Shown here: positions 44,065-53,083 of the stretch, in pieces
Layout: each line of letters begins with the position of its first letter
Position numbering within the stretch: position 1 is the stretch's first letter
Assembly: GCF_026241165.1 (NCBI RefSeq)
Contig: NZ_JAPFQN010000011.1
Coordinates: 62,001 to 126,000 of the forward strand
DNA: 64,000 bases
Origin: Mangrovivirga halotolerans
GTDB lineage: Bacteria; Bacteroidota; Bacteroidia; Cytophagales; Cyclobacteriaceae
Direction: 5' to 3'
Made by a program: the position numbers and the translations under genes
Notes under the pieces: model-generated
What the model saw: only the letters and a program-made list of their open reading frames with translations
What the model was told of the DNA's origin: nothing
The model's database searches: none

Positions 44065-44095
44065 CAAATCTAATTCTTCAGATCAATTTGTCAAA
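44065..44095 (-). promoter_or_regulatory. trp operon promoter
   Basis: On the minus strand TTTG (44095-44092), 19 bases, TAGATTTG (44072-44065): a perfect fit to the Bacteroidota promoter. The start point falls almost on the leader ATG. Confidence 0.8.
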
Positions 44096-44105
44096 CAAAT
44101 TCACA

Positions 44106-44234
44106 TCATTTTTTTTGAGCTGAAGCTCTCACTTCTTTTTTAGTTTCAGCATTTTTCTGTTTCCTGGGTCGGTTTACACCATATGAACCACTCCAGATTT
44201 TACCTTTTTTTGTTTTTTTATCTCCTTTTCCCAT
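44106..44234 (-). CDS. 30S ribosomal protein THX
   Basis: A 42-residue, very basic protein: [19 protein letters not shown] then [19 protein letters not shown]. This matches the small THX protein of the 30S subunit head, common in Bacteroidota and Thermus (family knowledge). It is below the size cut-off of many gene callers. It lies between the M13 peptidase terminator and the trp promoter, alone. GGAGAT lies inside its own beginning, not as a ribosome site. Confidence 0.88.
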   Translation of the reverse strand: MGKGDKKTKKGKIWSGSYGVNRPRKQKNAETKKEVRASAQKK

Positions 44235-44300
44235 AATTATAAATTTTGAGTTTACAGATAATACAATTAAGATAAAATTATAAAATATCGATTTAAATTA

Positions 44301-44337
44301 AAAAAGCAGTTACTCAGACTATAAGTAACTGCTTTTT
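44301..44337 (-). terminator. Terminator of the M13 peptidase gene
   Basis: Arms AAAAAGCAGTTACT (44301-44314) and AGTAACTGCTTTTT (44324-44337) pair perfectly; the A-run reads as T on the minus strand. Confidence 0.9.
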
Positions 44338-44358
44338 TGATTTGTTATTTATTATTTC

Positions 44359-46389
44359 TTACCAGATTTTCACTCTTTCTTCTTCTGGAAGATACATATC
44401 ATCACCTTCTTCAACATTGAAAGCTGCATAGAATGCATCAATGTTTTTTAATGGGCCATTTGCCCTGTACATTCCAGGTGAATGAGAATCTGTTTGTATG
44501 AGGTTTCTTAAAGTTTCATCTCGGTACTTAATTCTCCATACTGTAGCCCATGACATAAAGAATCGCTGTTCTGCTGTGAATCCCGCAATTGGCTCAGGCT
44601 TACTGGTTGCCTCATAATGATTCATCAAACCATCATAAGCTACTGAAAGACCACAAAGGTCACCAATATTCTCTCCTAAAGTAAGCTTACCGTTTACATT
44701 AACTGCAGGAAGTGGTTCATACTGATCAAATTGTTTAATCAACATTGCTGATTTTGATTTAAATTGTTCAGCATCAGTTTCACTCCACCAGTTTTTCATA
44801 TTTCCTTCAGAATCAAATCTGGAACCGTTATCATCAAAACCATGAGAAACTTCATGGCCAATTACTGCACCAATACCTCCGTAATTAACAGCATCATCAG
44901 CTTTGAAATCAAAAAATGGAGGCTGTAAAATTGCTGCCGGGAAAACAATTTCGTTATTCAATGGACTATAATATGCATTAACAGTCTGAGGAGTCATGCC
45001 CCATTCTTTTTTATCCACTGGTTGACCTACTTTTTCAATATCTTTTTTGAAATTCCATTCCCTGGCGTTGATCATATTTTCAACAAGACTGGTTTCAACA
45101 ATATTAAGATCGCTGTAATCCTTCCATTCATCCGGATAACCAATCTTAACTGTGATTGTACTCAATTTCTCCAAAGCTTTTGTTTTAGTTGAGTCAGTCA
45201 TCCAATCAAGTGATTCGATCCTGTTTCCAAAAGCAGAAAGAATGTTTTTAACCATTTTGTCAGCAGACTCTTTTGCTTCAGGTGGAAAAGCCTCAGCTAC
45301 GTATAATTTACCAACAGCCTCTCCTGCTACTCCATTTACCATTGATAGAACTCTCTTCCATCTAGGTCTCATCTCTTCAGTTCCTCTCAGTTTTTTACCA
45401 TAAAAAGCAAAATTTTGAGAAACCAAATCATTACTAAGGTAATTGGCATAATCATTTATAAGATGCCATTTAAGATAGGCTTTCAAGGCATCAGAATCGT
45501 ACTTAGAAACAACAACATCTACACCCTGGAAAAATTCCGGAACAGAAACGATTATACTATCAAGATCTGCAAGACCAATTCCGGCAAAATATTCATTCCA
45601 CTTAAACTCATCATTTAATTCATTGACATTCTCTACTGCATATTTATTGTACAGAGCAGGAATATTCCTCATCTCAACCCTGGTTCTGGAAGAATCTGCT
45701 AATAAGGTTTCTATTTCCATTACCTTTTCTGCCTGAGCTGAAGCGGCTTCCTGAGTTTCACCAGCAAGAACGAGCATTTTTTCTACATGCTTAACATATT
45801 CCTCTCTAATAGATTGAGAAACTGAATCTTCTTTAAAATAATAATCTCTATCAGGTAGCCCAAGACCAGATTGCCATAGGTAAGCAGCATTAACTTTACT
45901 ATTCTTAAGATCAGCAAGAACGCCAAAACCAAAAAACACGCTTCCTCCTCTTTTATGATCTTGAATCACATACTCCTGGAGAGAAGCTTTGTCAGAAATC
46001 CCATTGATTTGATCAAAGTAAGGAGCTAAGGGTTTAATCCCTACATTCTCAGCAAGACTTGAATCCATACCGACATTATAAAAAAGACCGGCCTTGTATT
46101 CATCCGAGCCTTCTTTCAGCTCTCCACTCTCAAGTGCATTTTCAAGAACTTCTCTAACCGTTGCAGTACTTTTCTCCCTCAGTTCATTAAAACTCCCCCA
46201 TCGGCCCTGATCACCAGGAATTTCAGTTTCATCAACCCAGGTACCATTTACATACCTGAAAAAGTCATCCTGAGCTCGAACTGTTGTATCCATTAATGAA
46301 ACATCAATGGCGTTATTTTTACTTTTTTCTACATTAGATTGACATGCCATTATACCAGCAGTCAACAGAAGTAAATAAATTTTTTTCAT
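44359..46389 (-). CDS. M13-family zinc metallopeptidase, lipoprotein
   Basis: Neprilysin/PepO-type peptidase of 676 residues. Lipobox GIMAC (Cys16) predicts an exported lipoprotein. The zinc motif HEVSH is at 512-516, and the third ligand Glu is in the conserved ENIGD motif; NAYYSPLNNEIVFPAAILQPPFF binds substrate in the family (shortened quote: NAYYSP and VFPAAILQPPFF). It degrades peptides outside the cytoplasm. Monocistronic with its own terminator. Confidence 0.94.
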   Translation of the reverse strand: MKKIYLLLLTAGIMACQSNVEKSKNNAIDVSLMDTTVRAQDDFFRYVNGTWVDETEIPGDQGRWGSFNELREKSTATVREVLENALESGELKEGSDEYKAGLFYNVGMDSSLAENVGIKPLAPYFDQINGISDKASLQEYVIQDHKRGGSVFFGFGVLADLKNSKVNAAYLWQSGLGLPDRDYYFKEDSVSQSIREEYVKHVEKMLVLAGETQEAASAQAEKVMEIETLLADSSRTRVEMRNIPALYNKYAVENVNELNDEFKWNEYFAGIGLADLDSIIVSVPEFFQGVDVVVSKYDSDALKAYLKWHLINDYANYLSNDLVSQNFAFYGKKLRGTEEMRPRWKRVLSMVNGVAGEAVGKLYVAEAFPPEAKESADKMVKNILSAFGNRIESLDWMTDSTKTKALEKLSTITVKIGYPDEWKDYSDLNIVETSLVENMINAREWNFKKDIEKVGQPVDKKEWGMTPQTVNAYYSPLNNEIVFPAAILQPPFFDFKADDAVNYGGIGAVIGHEVSHGFDDNGSRFDSEGNMKNWWSETDAEQFKSKSAMLIKQFDQYEPLPAVNVNGKLTLGENIGDLCGLSVAYDGLMNHYEATSKPEPIAGFTAEQRFFMSWATVWRIKYRDETLRNLIQTDSHSPGMYRANGPLKNIDAFYAAFNVEEGDDMYLPEEERVKIW

Positions 46390-46492
46390 GTTTTACGATC
46401 GAATTTTAAACTTCAAACTTAACAATATGACTGATTATCTGGTTAATAAATTTGATTAATGGTAAATTTTTAGTGTAAAAAACAAATTAATT

Positions 46493-46969
46493 ATGGCCAG
46501 ACCTAACAGATCGTTGATAAGCGCCTTGAGGAAGGCTGCGAAGAAGTTGAATAAAAGTGATAAATATCAGTGGGGACATATGGGAAGCTGCAATTGTGGA
46601 TTTCTGGCCCAGGAGATCACGAAGTTAAATAAAGGCGAAATACATGCCTATGCAATGCAAAAATATGGTGACTGGACTGAACAGGCCATGGATTACTGTA
46701 CAGACAGCAAGCAACCGTTTGATCTAATCATAAACACAATGGTCAACGAGGGGCTCACTATCGAAGATTTAATTGAACTCGAAAGATTAAAAAATAAAGA
46801 AGTTCTGAAAAGAATCCCAAATAAAGACTACCTGAAACACAACAAGAAAGAAGATGTAGTAAAGTATATGAATGCATGGGCTGACCTGCTGGAAGAAAAA
46901 CTTAAAGAAAAAGTAAGCCAAAACTATACTGAAGTTAAAACAGAAGTTTCCAAGCCAGTTTTTGCATAA
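46493..46969 (+). CDS. Conserved hypothetical protein
   Basis: A 158-residue soluble protein, Lys-rich at both ends. The region YQWGHMGSCNCGFLAQEIT (26-44) with two close Cys, and a later DYC, could bind a metal, but no family is recognised. No signal peptide. It stands alone, about 50 bases before a small acidic gene on the same strand, and divergent from the M13 peptidase. Confidence 0.75.
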   Translation: MARPNRSLISALRKAAKKLNKSDKYQWGHMGSCNCGFLAQEITKLNKGEIHAYAMQKYGDWTEQAMDYCTDSKQPFDLIINTMVNEGLTIEDLIELERLKNKEVLKRIPNKDYLKHNKKEDVVKYMNAWADLLEEKLKEKVSQNYTEVKTEVSKPVFA

Positions 46970-47019
46970 AAGATTGTCCAAATATATAGATCTTAGTTGC
47001 CTCATGATTAATTTTGAGC

Positions 47020-47268
47020 ATGAAAAAGTCTATTGTAGTATTTGATTACTTTAAAAAAGAGTTTCCAGAAGGATTTATTTTGTTACAGATTAATCCACAT
47101 GACCTTACTGGAACAGAATTAATGGTTTCCTCTGAAGGAAATATGAAAAAAGAAGAAAGGGAATTTGACGAAGAAATATATGACGATCTAGAGGAAGACG
47201 GGTTTGAAAAAGGTAACCCGTTAGAATTTAATCTCTACCTTGAAAAATATAAAAAGGCTGGTAAATAA
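47020..47268 (+). CDS. Small acidic hypothetical protein
   Basis: An 82-residue protein beginning MKKSIVVFDYFKKEFPEGF; the second half is very acidic (EEIYDDLEEDGFEKG). I start at the ATG at 47020 instead of the TTG at 47014. No family recognised. Its last codons form the left arm of a terminator. Confidence 0.7.
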   Translation: MKKSIVVFDYFKKEFPEGFILLQINPHDLTGTELMVSSEGNMKKEEREFDEEIYDDLEEDGFEKGNPLEFNLYLEKYKKAGK

Positions 47269-47282
47269 TCACCAGCCTTTTT
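47251..47282. terminator. Bidirectional terminator
   Basis: AAAAAGGCTGGT (47251-47262) and ACCAGCCTTTTT (47271-47282) pair perfectly between two convergent genes. Confidence 0.9.
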
Positions 47283-47288
47283 TAATTT

Positions 47289-48380
47289 CTATGCACTTAA
47301 AATTTCAAAAATACTATTAGGTAATTCAGCTGCTGCAAAAAATAACCCCAAACCAAATACCTTATGTACAGGGTTCAGTCTTAAAAAAGCATTGGGAATA
47401 GTGCTTACAGAAAGGCCTGCATACACTATAGCAAACACAAAGATCATTATTGTAGAAAACATTCCTGTAGTAAGGTAAATAAGCCCTCCAATCAAAACAC
47501 TCAATATAATAGAAGCGATCATAGCTTTATTAATTCCCACTTTGCTCACTAATAAAGAAACGGGATAACACACTAATGCAGAAAAAGCTATGACAATTCC
47601 AGTCTTAGTAGCGGCTCCCATATCAATGAATGAAATCAAATTAAATTCAGAAATCAGTTCAGGCAATATATTAAAGAAGAAGTTAGTGGCTATTCCAAAG
47701 ATCAGTCCCATCATAAACACCAATAATGGCTGACTTTCATTATCCTTAGCTTTTTTAACTTTTAAATTAGTTTTACGGGAAGAATTCAGTTTGGAAAATT
47801 GCTTTTGAAGGTAGAATCCCGTTGCAAAAACCAATATTCCACCAACAGCAAAAGTAAGCGGACCACCAAAAAATTCAAGTAATTGAATAATTACGGGCTC
47901 AACTGCTTGTGCTAGTTGGATCAACACAATAAATAACGCCATGACCTGAGGATATTTCTTTTCCGGGACAAACATTTCAAATGTAGAAAATGCAGGGCTA
48001 TGAAAGATATTCATTAAAATCAGCCAGAAGACTATGAGAATGGGAACAAGAAAACGCCACCATCCATCCGGTTGAAAGAAAACAGTAAAAGCCACAGACA
48101 TAAAAACCATGGTGACAAGGTTTATTCCTGCTTTAATGATAGGTAACTTCTCCTTTCTCTTTAACCAGATTTTATCTGCAAAGATGCCTGCTGCAGGTGG
48201 AGTCACCAATAATATAATTGCCTGAACAATTAAGAATTCCTTTGTAATAGAAGAAAATCCAAAAATGTCCAAAACAACAGGCTGGTATTTATGATAAGCT
48301 ATCCAGCTAATTAGAATGGCTATATCTAAAAAAATTAACGCCCAGATTTGAGGCCATTTGATTGAAAAAGTTCGAGCCAT
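47289..48380 (-). CDS. Polytopic membrane protein, MFS-transporter-like
   Basis: A 363-residue inner membrane protein with about ten to twelve hydrophobic helices, beginning MARTFSIKWPQIWALIFLDI. The spacing and the charged loop KIWLKRKEKLP after helix 2 resemble the major facilitator superfamily. No substrate can be proposed. I use the ATG at 48380; an earlier frame start at 48422 would prepend 14 residues of doubtful sequence. Confidence 0.75.
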   Translation of the reverse strand: MARTFSIKWPQIWALIFLDIAILISWIAYHKYQPVVLDIFGFSSITKEFLIVQAIILLVTPPAAGIFADKIWLKRKEKLPIIKAGINLVTMVFMSVAFTVFFQPDGWWRFLVPILIVFWLILMNIFHSPAFSTFEMFVPEKKYPQVMALFIVLIQLAQAVEPVIIQLLEFFGGPLTFAVGGILVFATGFYLQKQFSKLNSSRKTNLKVKKAKDNESQPLLVFMMGLIFGIATNFFFNILPELISEFNLISFIDMGAATKTGIVIAFSALVCYPVSLLVSKVGINKAMIASIILSVLIGGLIYLTTGMFSTIMIFVFAIVYAGLSVSTIPNAFLRLNPVHKVFGLGLFFAAAELPNSIFEILSA

Positions 48381-48483
48381 AATAAAAAAATTGATCAGTT
48401 TGGTAACAATACAAAAAACCACATGAAAAGGTTGCCTGATATTCAGCTATTTATAAAAAAAGTTTCAAAAAAGAAGGTAAAGC

Positions 48484-48514
48484 TGTGGAAAATTACCCGA
48501 TTTTTCTACCTTTG
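48484..48514 (+). promoter_or_regulatory. Promoter of the SRP RNA
   Basis: TGTG at 48484, 19 bases, TACCTTTG at 48507-48514. The -7 box is exact; the -33 box has one mismatch. Start expected near 48519. Confidence 0.65.
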
Positions 48515-48518
48515 CATC

Positions 48519-48614
48519 CGCGAGTCGGCACGACCAGCTCCCGTCGAATTCCCCCAGGGCAGGAATGCAGCAAGGGTAGACGGTCGTAGCGGTGCGATGT
48601 CGGCTCGCCTTTTT
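48519..48614 (+). ncRNA. ffs: Signal recognition particle RNA (4.5S type)
   Basis: About 95 bases folding as one long hairpin: the outer arms GCGAGTCGGCA and TGTCGGCTCGC pair, and the tip holds CCAGGGCAGGAATGCAGCA with the GGAA loop and asymmetric bulges bound by Ffh. A run of T follows at 48610. It scaffolds the signal recognition particle. The ends are estimated to a few bases. Confidence 0.93.
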
Positions 48615-48707
48615 TTACCCCCTTCATAATTCTTATCCATTTAATTTCTTTCGTCTTCCATAATAAAGATTTAGTTTTGCAGCAAAATTCAAACTAATAT
48701 CTGCAAC

Positions 48708-49364
48708 ATGAAATTCTTTATTGATACCGCCAACCTGGCAGAAATCGAAGAAGCACACGACCTGGGAGTACTTGACGGAGTAACCACCAACCCTTCACTT
48801 ATGGCTAAGGAAGGAATCACAGGAGAAGAAAATGTGAGAAATCACTATAAAGCTATCTGTGATATCGTTGATAACAACGTTAGTGCTGAAGTGATCGCAA
48901 CTGACTTTGACAACATTATTAAAGAAGGAAAAGAACTGGCTAAGATCGATGATAAGATCGTTGTTAAAGTTCCTATGATCAAAGAAGGTGTAAAAGCGAT
49001 CAAATGGTTTTCTTCTGAAGGCATCAGAACCAACTGTACTTTGATTTTTAGCCCGGGGCAAGCACTTTTAGCTGCTAAGGCAGGTGCAAGCTATGTTTCT
49101 CCTTTTATTGGAAGACTTGATGATATTTCAACTGACGGTCTGGAACTTATTGATCAAATTGTACATATTTACGGAAACTACGGTTATGAAACTGAAGTTT
49201 TAGCAGCATCAGTAAGACACACCATGCACCTGATCAAATGTGCTGAAATTGGAGCTGACGTTGCTACTTGTCCTCTAAATGTAATCACTGGATTATTAAA
49301 ACATCCATTAACAGATAGCGGACTTGAGAAGTTTCTTGCAGACCATAAAAAAGCAAACGGATAA
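48708..49364 (+). CDS. tal: Transaldolase / fructose-6-phosphate aldolase family
   Basis: A 218-residue short transaldolase. It has [29 protein letters not shown], the Schiff-base lysine in [11 protein letters not shown] and [11 protein letters not shown]. It moves a dihydroxyacetone unit in the pentose phosphate pathway, or acts as an aldolase; the two activities cannot be separated by sequence alone here. It lies 16 bases before ftsE. Confidence 0.92.
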   Translation: MKFFIDTANLAEIEEAHDLGVLDGVTTNPSLMAKEGITGEENVRNHYKAICDIVDNNVSAEVIATDFDNIIKEGKELAKIDDKIVVKVPMIKEGVKAIKWFSSEGIRTNCTLIFSPGQALLAAKAGASYVSPFIGRLDDISTDGLELIDQIVHIYGNYGYETEVLAASVRHTMHLIKCAEIGADVATCPLNVITGLLKHPLTDSGLEKFLADHKKANG

Positions 49365-49379
49365 TTTAATTTAGCGACT

Positions 49380-50090
49380 ATGACTTTTTCCTCTGAGCCT
49401 CTAGTAAAAGTAGAAAACCTGACAATTTTCCAGTCTGGCATTCCAATCCTTACGGATATAAATTTTGAACTGGAAAAAGGTGAATTTGCTTTTCTTGTAG
49501 GAAGAACAGGATCAGGAAAAAGTTCATTGCTGAAAACTTTATATGCAGACCTGCCACTAAAACAAGGTAATGTTGAAGTGGCAGGTTTTAATCTTAAAAA
49601 TCTGAGTTCCTCTAAAGTACCTTACCTCAGAAGAAAACTCGGTATCGTATTCCAGGATTTTCAGCTTTTTGATGACAGAACTGTTTCTGAAAATCTTCAG
49701 TTTGTTATGAAAGCAACAGGCTGGACTGAAAGTTCTAAGATCAAAAACAGGATGACTGATGTTCTTATGCAAGTTGGATTGGGATCTATCCCTCAAAAAT
49801 ATCCCCACCAATTAAGTGGTGGTGAACAACAACGAGTTGCCATCGCAAGGGCTCTGATCAACGAACCTGCAATGCTGGTAGCTGATGAGCCGACTGGAAA
49901 CCTGGATCCTGAAGTTTCAGAAGGTATCTTTCAACTATTTCAGGATATTAACAGATCCGGAACAGCAATATTAATGGCCACACATGACCATAACCTGGTA
50001 AAAAGACACCCTGCCAGAATCCTAAAATGTGAATCCGGCAAGGTGATTGATTCTACTAAAGAAGATATCGAGCTTAATAGCAGCTTCTAA
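49380..50090 (+). CDS. ftsE: Cell-division ATP-binding protein FtsE
   Basis: ABC ATPase of 236 residues. Walker [11 protein letters not shown], signature [15 protein letters not shown], Walker [13 protein letters not shown], and the H-loop ATHDHN are present; [18 protein letters not shown] is typical of FtsE. It works with FtsX to activate cell-wall hydrolases. ftsX is not adjacent on this strand. Its stop lies one base from the stop of the convergent gene, with no terminator visible. Confidence 0.88.
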   Translation: MTFSSEPLVKVENLTIFQSGIPILTDINFELEKGEFAFLVGRTGSGKSSLLKTLYADLPLKQGNVEVAGFNLKNLSSSKVPYLRRKLGIVFQDFQLFDDRTVSENLQFVMKATGWTESSKIKNRMTDVLMQVGLGSIPQKYPHQLSGGEQQRVAIARALINEPAMLVADEPTGNLDPEVSEGIFQLFQDINRSGTAILMATHDHNLVKRHPARILKCESGKVIDSTKEDIELNSSF

Positions 50091-50091
50091 T

Positions 50092-51159
50092 TTACCTCAG
50101 GGTTACATTAGAAAACTGACCATCAATTATCATATTTCTACCCGAACCTCCATTTCTTCGGTAAGTAGCAGATGTTGACTTCTCATTAACGGTATTGAAA
50201 GAAAATCCAGATGGATATGATACCTTTCCATGGTTAACATCAATTTCCATTGTCCAGGCATTTAAGTTTTCAAATTGAATAGTTGGTGATGAAAACTGCA
50301 CATCCAAATTAATTTCATTTACTGATGCTGTTACTTTATCGATCTTAAAAGACCCGGTATGCTGAACATCAAGTGATAGTTTTTTTGTAAGTGTACCAAT
50401 GGTGAACTTGCTAAACTGAACATCCCCATTTATGCTTTCGATATTATCTGCATGAAACTTCCCATGCTGTAATTCTATTTCAACTGAAGACACACGACCA
50501 AATCTAATGTTTGAGTGCTGACTTTCTAACTGTATTTTATTTGCTTTTTCTATGCTTACATTCCCGCAGTGCTGTATTTCCACTTCAGCATTTGACAATT
50601 CCTCAACATCCAGATCGCCAAATTGCATATCAATCGTTGAACCATTACCAACTATTTTACCAAGCATAGCATTTCCATGCTGATGATTTATTTCAAGTTT
50701 TCCTTTTAGGTCTCCGATTACTAAGGGGCCAAACTGATGAGATACATCCATAGGTTGAGAAGCTGGTACTTTTACCTCATAATTAATCTCAAACTTTTCA
50801 CCTTTTGATGTATTCATACTTCCCTTCATGTCAGTTTTGGCACCTACCTCACTTGAGTTATCTCCGCCGATAAACTCAATTGATATCTTATCCAGTAATT
50901 TATCAGCTCTATCATCATTTTTTGCCTCAACAACTATCTCAATATCTATTTTAACATAGTTCTGGTTCCATGGGACAATATTAACTTTACCGAATTTATT
51001 TTTGATCATTACGACAGTGGAGTTATTAACTTTAAACTGCTTATCGTATTTCTTTTCCTTTCTGACGTCAGCTTTATTCTCTGCAATAATTGAAAAGGCT
51101 GAAATCACCATGATCAGAAAGAAAATATTAACTGCTTTTATGGTTCTCATTATTTTCAT
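50092..51159 (-). CDS. Exported DUF4097-like beta-helix/adhesin protein
   Basis: About 355 residues with a signal peptide (FFLIMVISAFSIIAENK) and a repetitive beta-rich body: repeats such as LEINHQHGNAML, STIDMQFGDLDV, NKIQLESQHSNI and VEIELQHGKFH, with HG or FG turns about every 20 residues. The pattern suits DUF4097-type beta-helices. It is the third gene after the sigma factor and anti-sigma, so it may be their target or envelope sensor. Start uncertain among three Met codons (51183, 51159, 51150); the anti-sigma gene overlaps it. Confidence 0.75.
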   Translation of the reverse strand: MKIMRTIKAVNIFFLIMVISAFSIIAENKADVRKEKKYDKQFKVNNSTVVMIKNKFGKVNIVPWNQNYVKIDIEIVVEAKNDDRADKLLDKISIEFIGGDNSSEVGAKTDMKGSMNTSKGEKFEINYEVKVPASQPMDVSHQFGPLVIGDLKGKLEINHQHGNAMLGKIVGNGSTIDMQFGDLDVEELSNAEVEIQHCGNVSIEKANKIQLESQHSNIRFGRVSSVEIELQHGKFHADNIESINGDVQFSKFTIGTLTKKLSLDVQHTGSFKIDKVTASVNEINLDVQFSSPTIQFENLNAWTMEIDVNHGKVSYPSGFSFNTVNEKSTSATYRRNGGSGRNMIIDGQFSNVTLR

Positions 51160-51706
51160 TTTCGTAGTTTTTATAATTTTCAAGTATTAAAAGTTGTTCA
51201 TTGAGTAAATCGATCTGCAACTTTAAATTATTTACAAGTGCCTGGATTAGCATTTCATTGCCCGGGTTAGCCTCCAGATCCTTTTTTAATTTTGCATAAT
51301 CATTTAACAATGACTCTAATTCATTATCATAAGCTTTACTTATTGATTCCGGCACATCCATTTGCTCTATTTCCTTTTGCCTTTCAGAAATTAACTGGAA
51401 ATAGTAGGTCTCAGTACTTACCTGATCGAAAGAAACACCATTCATCTGTTCAGGTATATCATATGTGGAAACAGTTATTTGTGGTTTGGCCTGATTATCT
51501 CTCAAGAACATAAATGTCACCAGCCCGACTGTACATACCATAAACAAAACAGCCGCAGCTTTCCACCAATTAAATGAACTCCTATCAGTCTGGTTATTTT
51601 GAATTTCAGACTCAATATTTGCCCACATTTTTTCAGATGGTTCAAGATCATCAAACTCATGTCTGTGACTATTGAAATATTCTTTTAATTTATCTTTATC
51701 TTCCAT
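51128..51706 (-). CDS. Anti-sigma factor, membrane-anchored
   Basis: A 192-residue protein: a soluble N-terminal part (MEDKDKLKEYFNSHRHEF, then DDLEPSEKMWANIE), a single membrane helix at about 48-68 (WWKAAAVLFMVCTVGLVTFM), and a helical outer domain with coiled-coil character. The layout and its place directly after an ECF sigma gene (11-base overlap) fit an anti-sigma. No zinc-finger motif is seen. Confidence 0.8.
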   Translation of the reverse strand: MEDKDKLKEYFNSHRHEFDDLEPSEKMWANIESEIQNNQTDRSSFNWWKAAAVLFMVCTVGLVTFMFLRDNQAKPQITVSTYDIPEQMNGVSFDQVSTETYYFQLISERQKEIEQMDVPESISKAYDNELESLLNDYAKLKKDLEANPGNEMLIQALVNNLKLQIDLLNEQLLILENYKNYENENNENHKSS

Positions 51707-52253
51707 CGCTTTGATGATTTAAAATCGACTCTTTTAATTTTTTCTTTCCCCGCATATACTGGGTTTTAGATGTATTTGGACTTATGCCAAGTATTTCTCC
51801 AATTTCATTATGATCATACCCTTCGAGTAGATAAAGAGAAAGAACGACTCTGAAACCCTCAGGTAAATTTTCGAGGCATTTTTTTACTCTTTCAAAATCC
51901 ACTTCACTTAGGTATTCTTCATCCTCTTCAAAATCAGGCCTGTCTTCAATCTGTTCTTCACCAACCAGTTCTATTTTATTTTTTTTCAATACCTGTAAAG
52001 ATTCATTTACCACTATTCTTTTTAGCCAGGCCCCAAACCTTGAGCGTCCCTCAAAGGCATATAAATTATTGAAAGCTTTAATAAAAGAATCCTGAACTAC
52101 ATCTTCAGCTGCTTGCTTTTCACCTACAATCCGAAAAGCTGTATTTAACATAGCCCTTGAATAAAGCTTATATATTTCATACTGAGCTTTCCTGTCTCCT
52201 TCCCTGCATTGATCGATCAGGTTAAAATGTATTTCGTGATTTGCGGATTTCAA
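51696..52253 (-). CDS. ECF RNA polymerase sigma factor
   Basis: A 185-residue sigma-70 family member of the extracytoplasmic type. Region 2 runs around YSRAMLNTAFRIVGEKQAAEDVVQDSFIKAF (here split: YSRAMLNTAFRIVG and EDVVQDSFIKAF), and region 4 around EGYDHNEIGEILGISPNTSK near 135-155. It probably controls its own operon with the anti-sigma and the beta-helix protein. The signal is unknown. Confidence 0.92.
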   Translation of the reverse strand: MKSANHEIHFNLIDQCREGDRKAQYEIYKLYSRAMLNTAFRIVGEKQAAEDVVQDSFIKAFNNLYAFEGRSRFGAWLKRIVVNESLQVLKKNKIELVGEEQIEDRPDFEEDEEYLSEVDFERVKKCLENLPEGFRVVLSLYLLEGYDHNEIGEILGISPNTSKTQYMRGKKKLKESILNHQSDGR

Positions 52254-52391
52254 TTTTTTAAACTTTCACAATAAAGATTCAACTAAATACCAATGGTTGC
52301 ATATTATGCATAAAGATTGTAAAAAATTAAAAAAAGCCAATTCCAGGTTGAATTTATGATCAAATATCAAGGTGTTTAACAGTGATTATTT

Positions 52392-52399
52392 TAATTTTG
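52392..52399 (+). promoter_or_regulatory. -7 promoter box of ppa
   Basis: TAATTTTG fits TAnnTTTG and lies about 30 bases before the ATG at 52429. It rules out the upstream in-frame start at 52372, which would fall before the transcript. Confidence 0.5.
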
Positions 52400-52428
52400 T
52401 CCACCTTTTTATAAAACGAAAAAATAGT

Positions 52429-52980
52429 ATGTTGAATCCATGGCATGATGTAGATCCGGGGGCAGGAGCGCCGGAGCAGGTAAACGGAATTATCGAAATA
52501 CCTAAAAATAGCAGAGCGAAATACGAGTTGGATAAAGAATCCGGGTTATTAATATTAGACAGAGTACTTTATTCCAATGTATATTATCCTGCAAACTATG
52601 GGTTTATTCCCAAAACCTATTGCGATGATGATGACCCATTGGACATCCTGGTCTTTTCACAGATAGAAATTGTACCCATGTGTATTACTCCTGCAAAAGT
52701 AATTGGTGTAATGAGAATGCTGGATAATGGCGAGGCTGATGATAAGATCATTGCTGTAGCCGATCAGGATATGAGTGTTAACCACCTTAATGACATAGGC
52801 GATCTACCAGAACATATGTTAAGGGAAATGAGAGCTTTTTTCGAGGATTATAAAAAACTTGAACATAAAGAAGTAGTGGTTGAGGAATTTCAAAACAGGG
52901 AAACTGCTCTTGAAATCATCAATCAAGCCTTTGAAGATTACAATAAAAAATTCGGTAAAGACAATAAGATACTTCCGTAA
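52429..52980 (+). CDS. ppa: Inorganic pyrophosphatase (family I)
   Basis: Soluble enzyme of 183 residues splitting pyrophosphate to phosphate. It carries the active-site acids in [14 protein letters not shown] and EADDKIIAV, plus the substrate lysine in [10 protein letters not shown] and the [11 protein letters not shown] strand. The ATG at 52429 begins [11 protein letters not shown]; a longer start is contradicted by the promoter box. Monocistronic. Confidence 0.95.
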   Translation: MLNPWHDVDPGAGAPEQVNGIIEIPKNSRAKYELDKESGLLILDRVLYSNVYYPANYGFIPKTYCDDDDPLDILVFSQIEIVPMCITPAKVIGVMRMLDNGEADDKIIAVADQDMSVNHLNDIGDLPEHMLREMRAFFEDYKKLEHKEVVVEEFQNRETALEIINQAFEDYNKKFGKDNKILP

Positions 52981-53003
52981 ATGTGGAATTAAGGTAAAAA
53001 CCT

Positions 53004-53011
53004 TACCTTTG
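53004..53011 (+). promoter_or_regulatory. -7 promoter box of the outer membrane protein gene
   Basis: TACCTTTG at 53004-53011, 72 bases before the ATG at 53084. TGTG lies 22 bases before its start, near the -33 position. Confidence 0.5.
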
Positions 53012-53083
53012 ATCAAAATTTACATTTGATAGATTCGAATCTAATTTTTTAAATTATACATTTGACCAAAAATCACACGAATT

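Noticed and set aside
52372-52428. Longer start for inorganic pyrophosphatase
   Set aside because: A TAATTTTG promoter box lies within this extension, so it would precede the transcript; the family start is MLNPWHDV or close to it.
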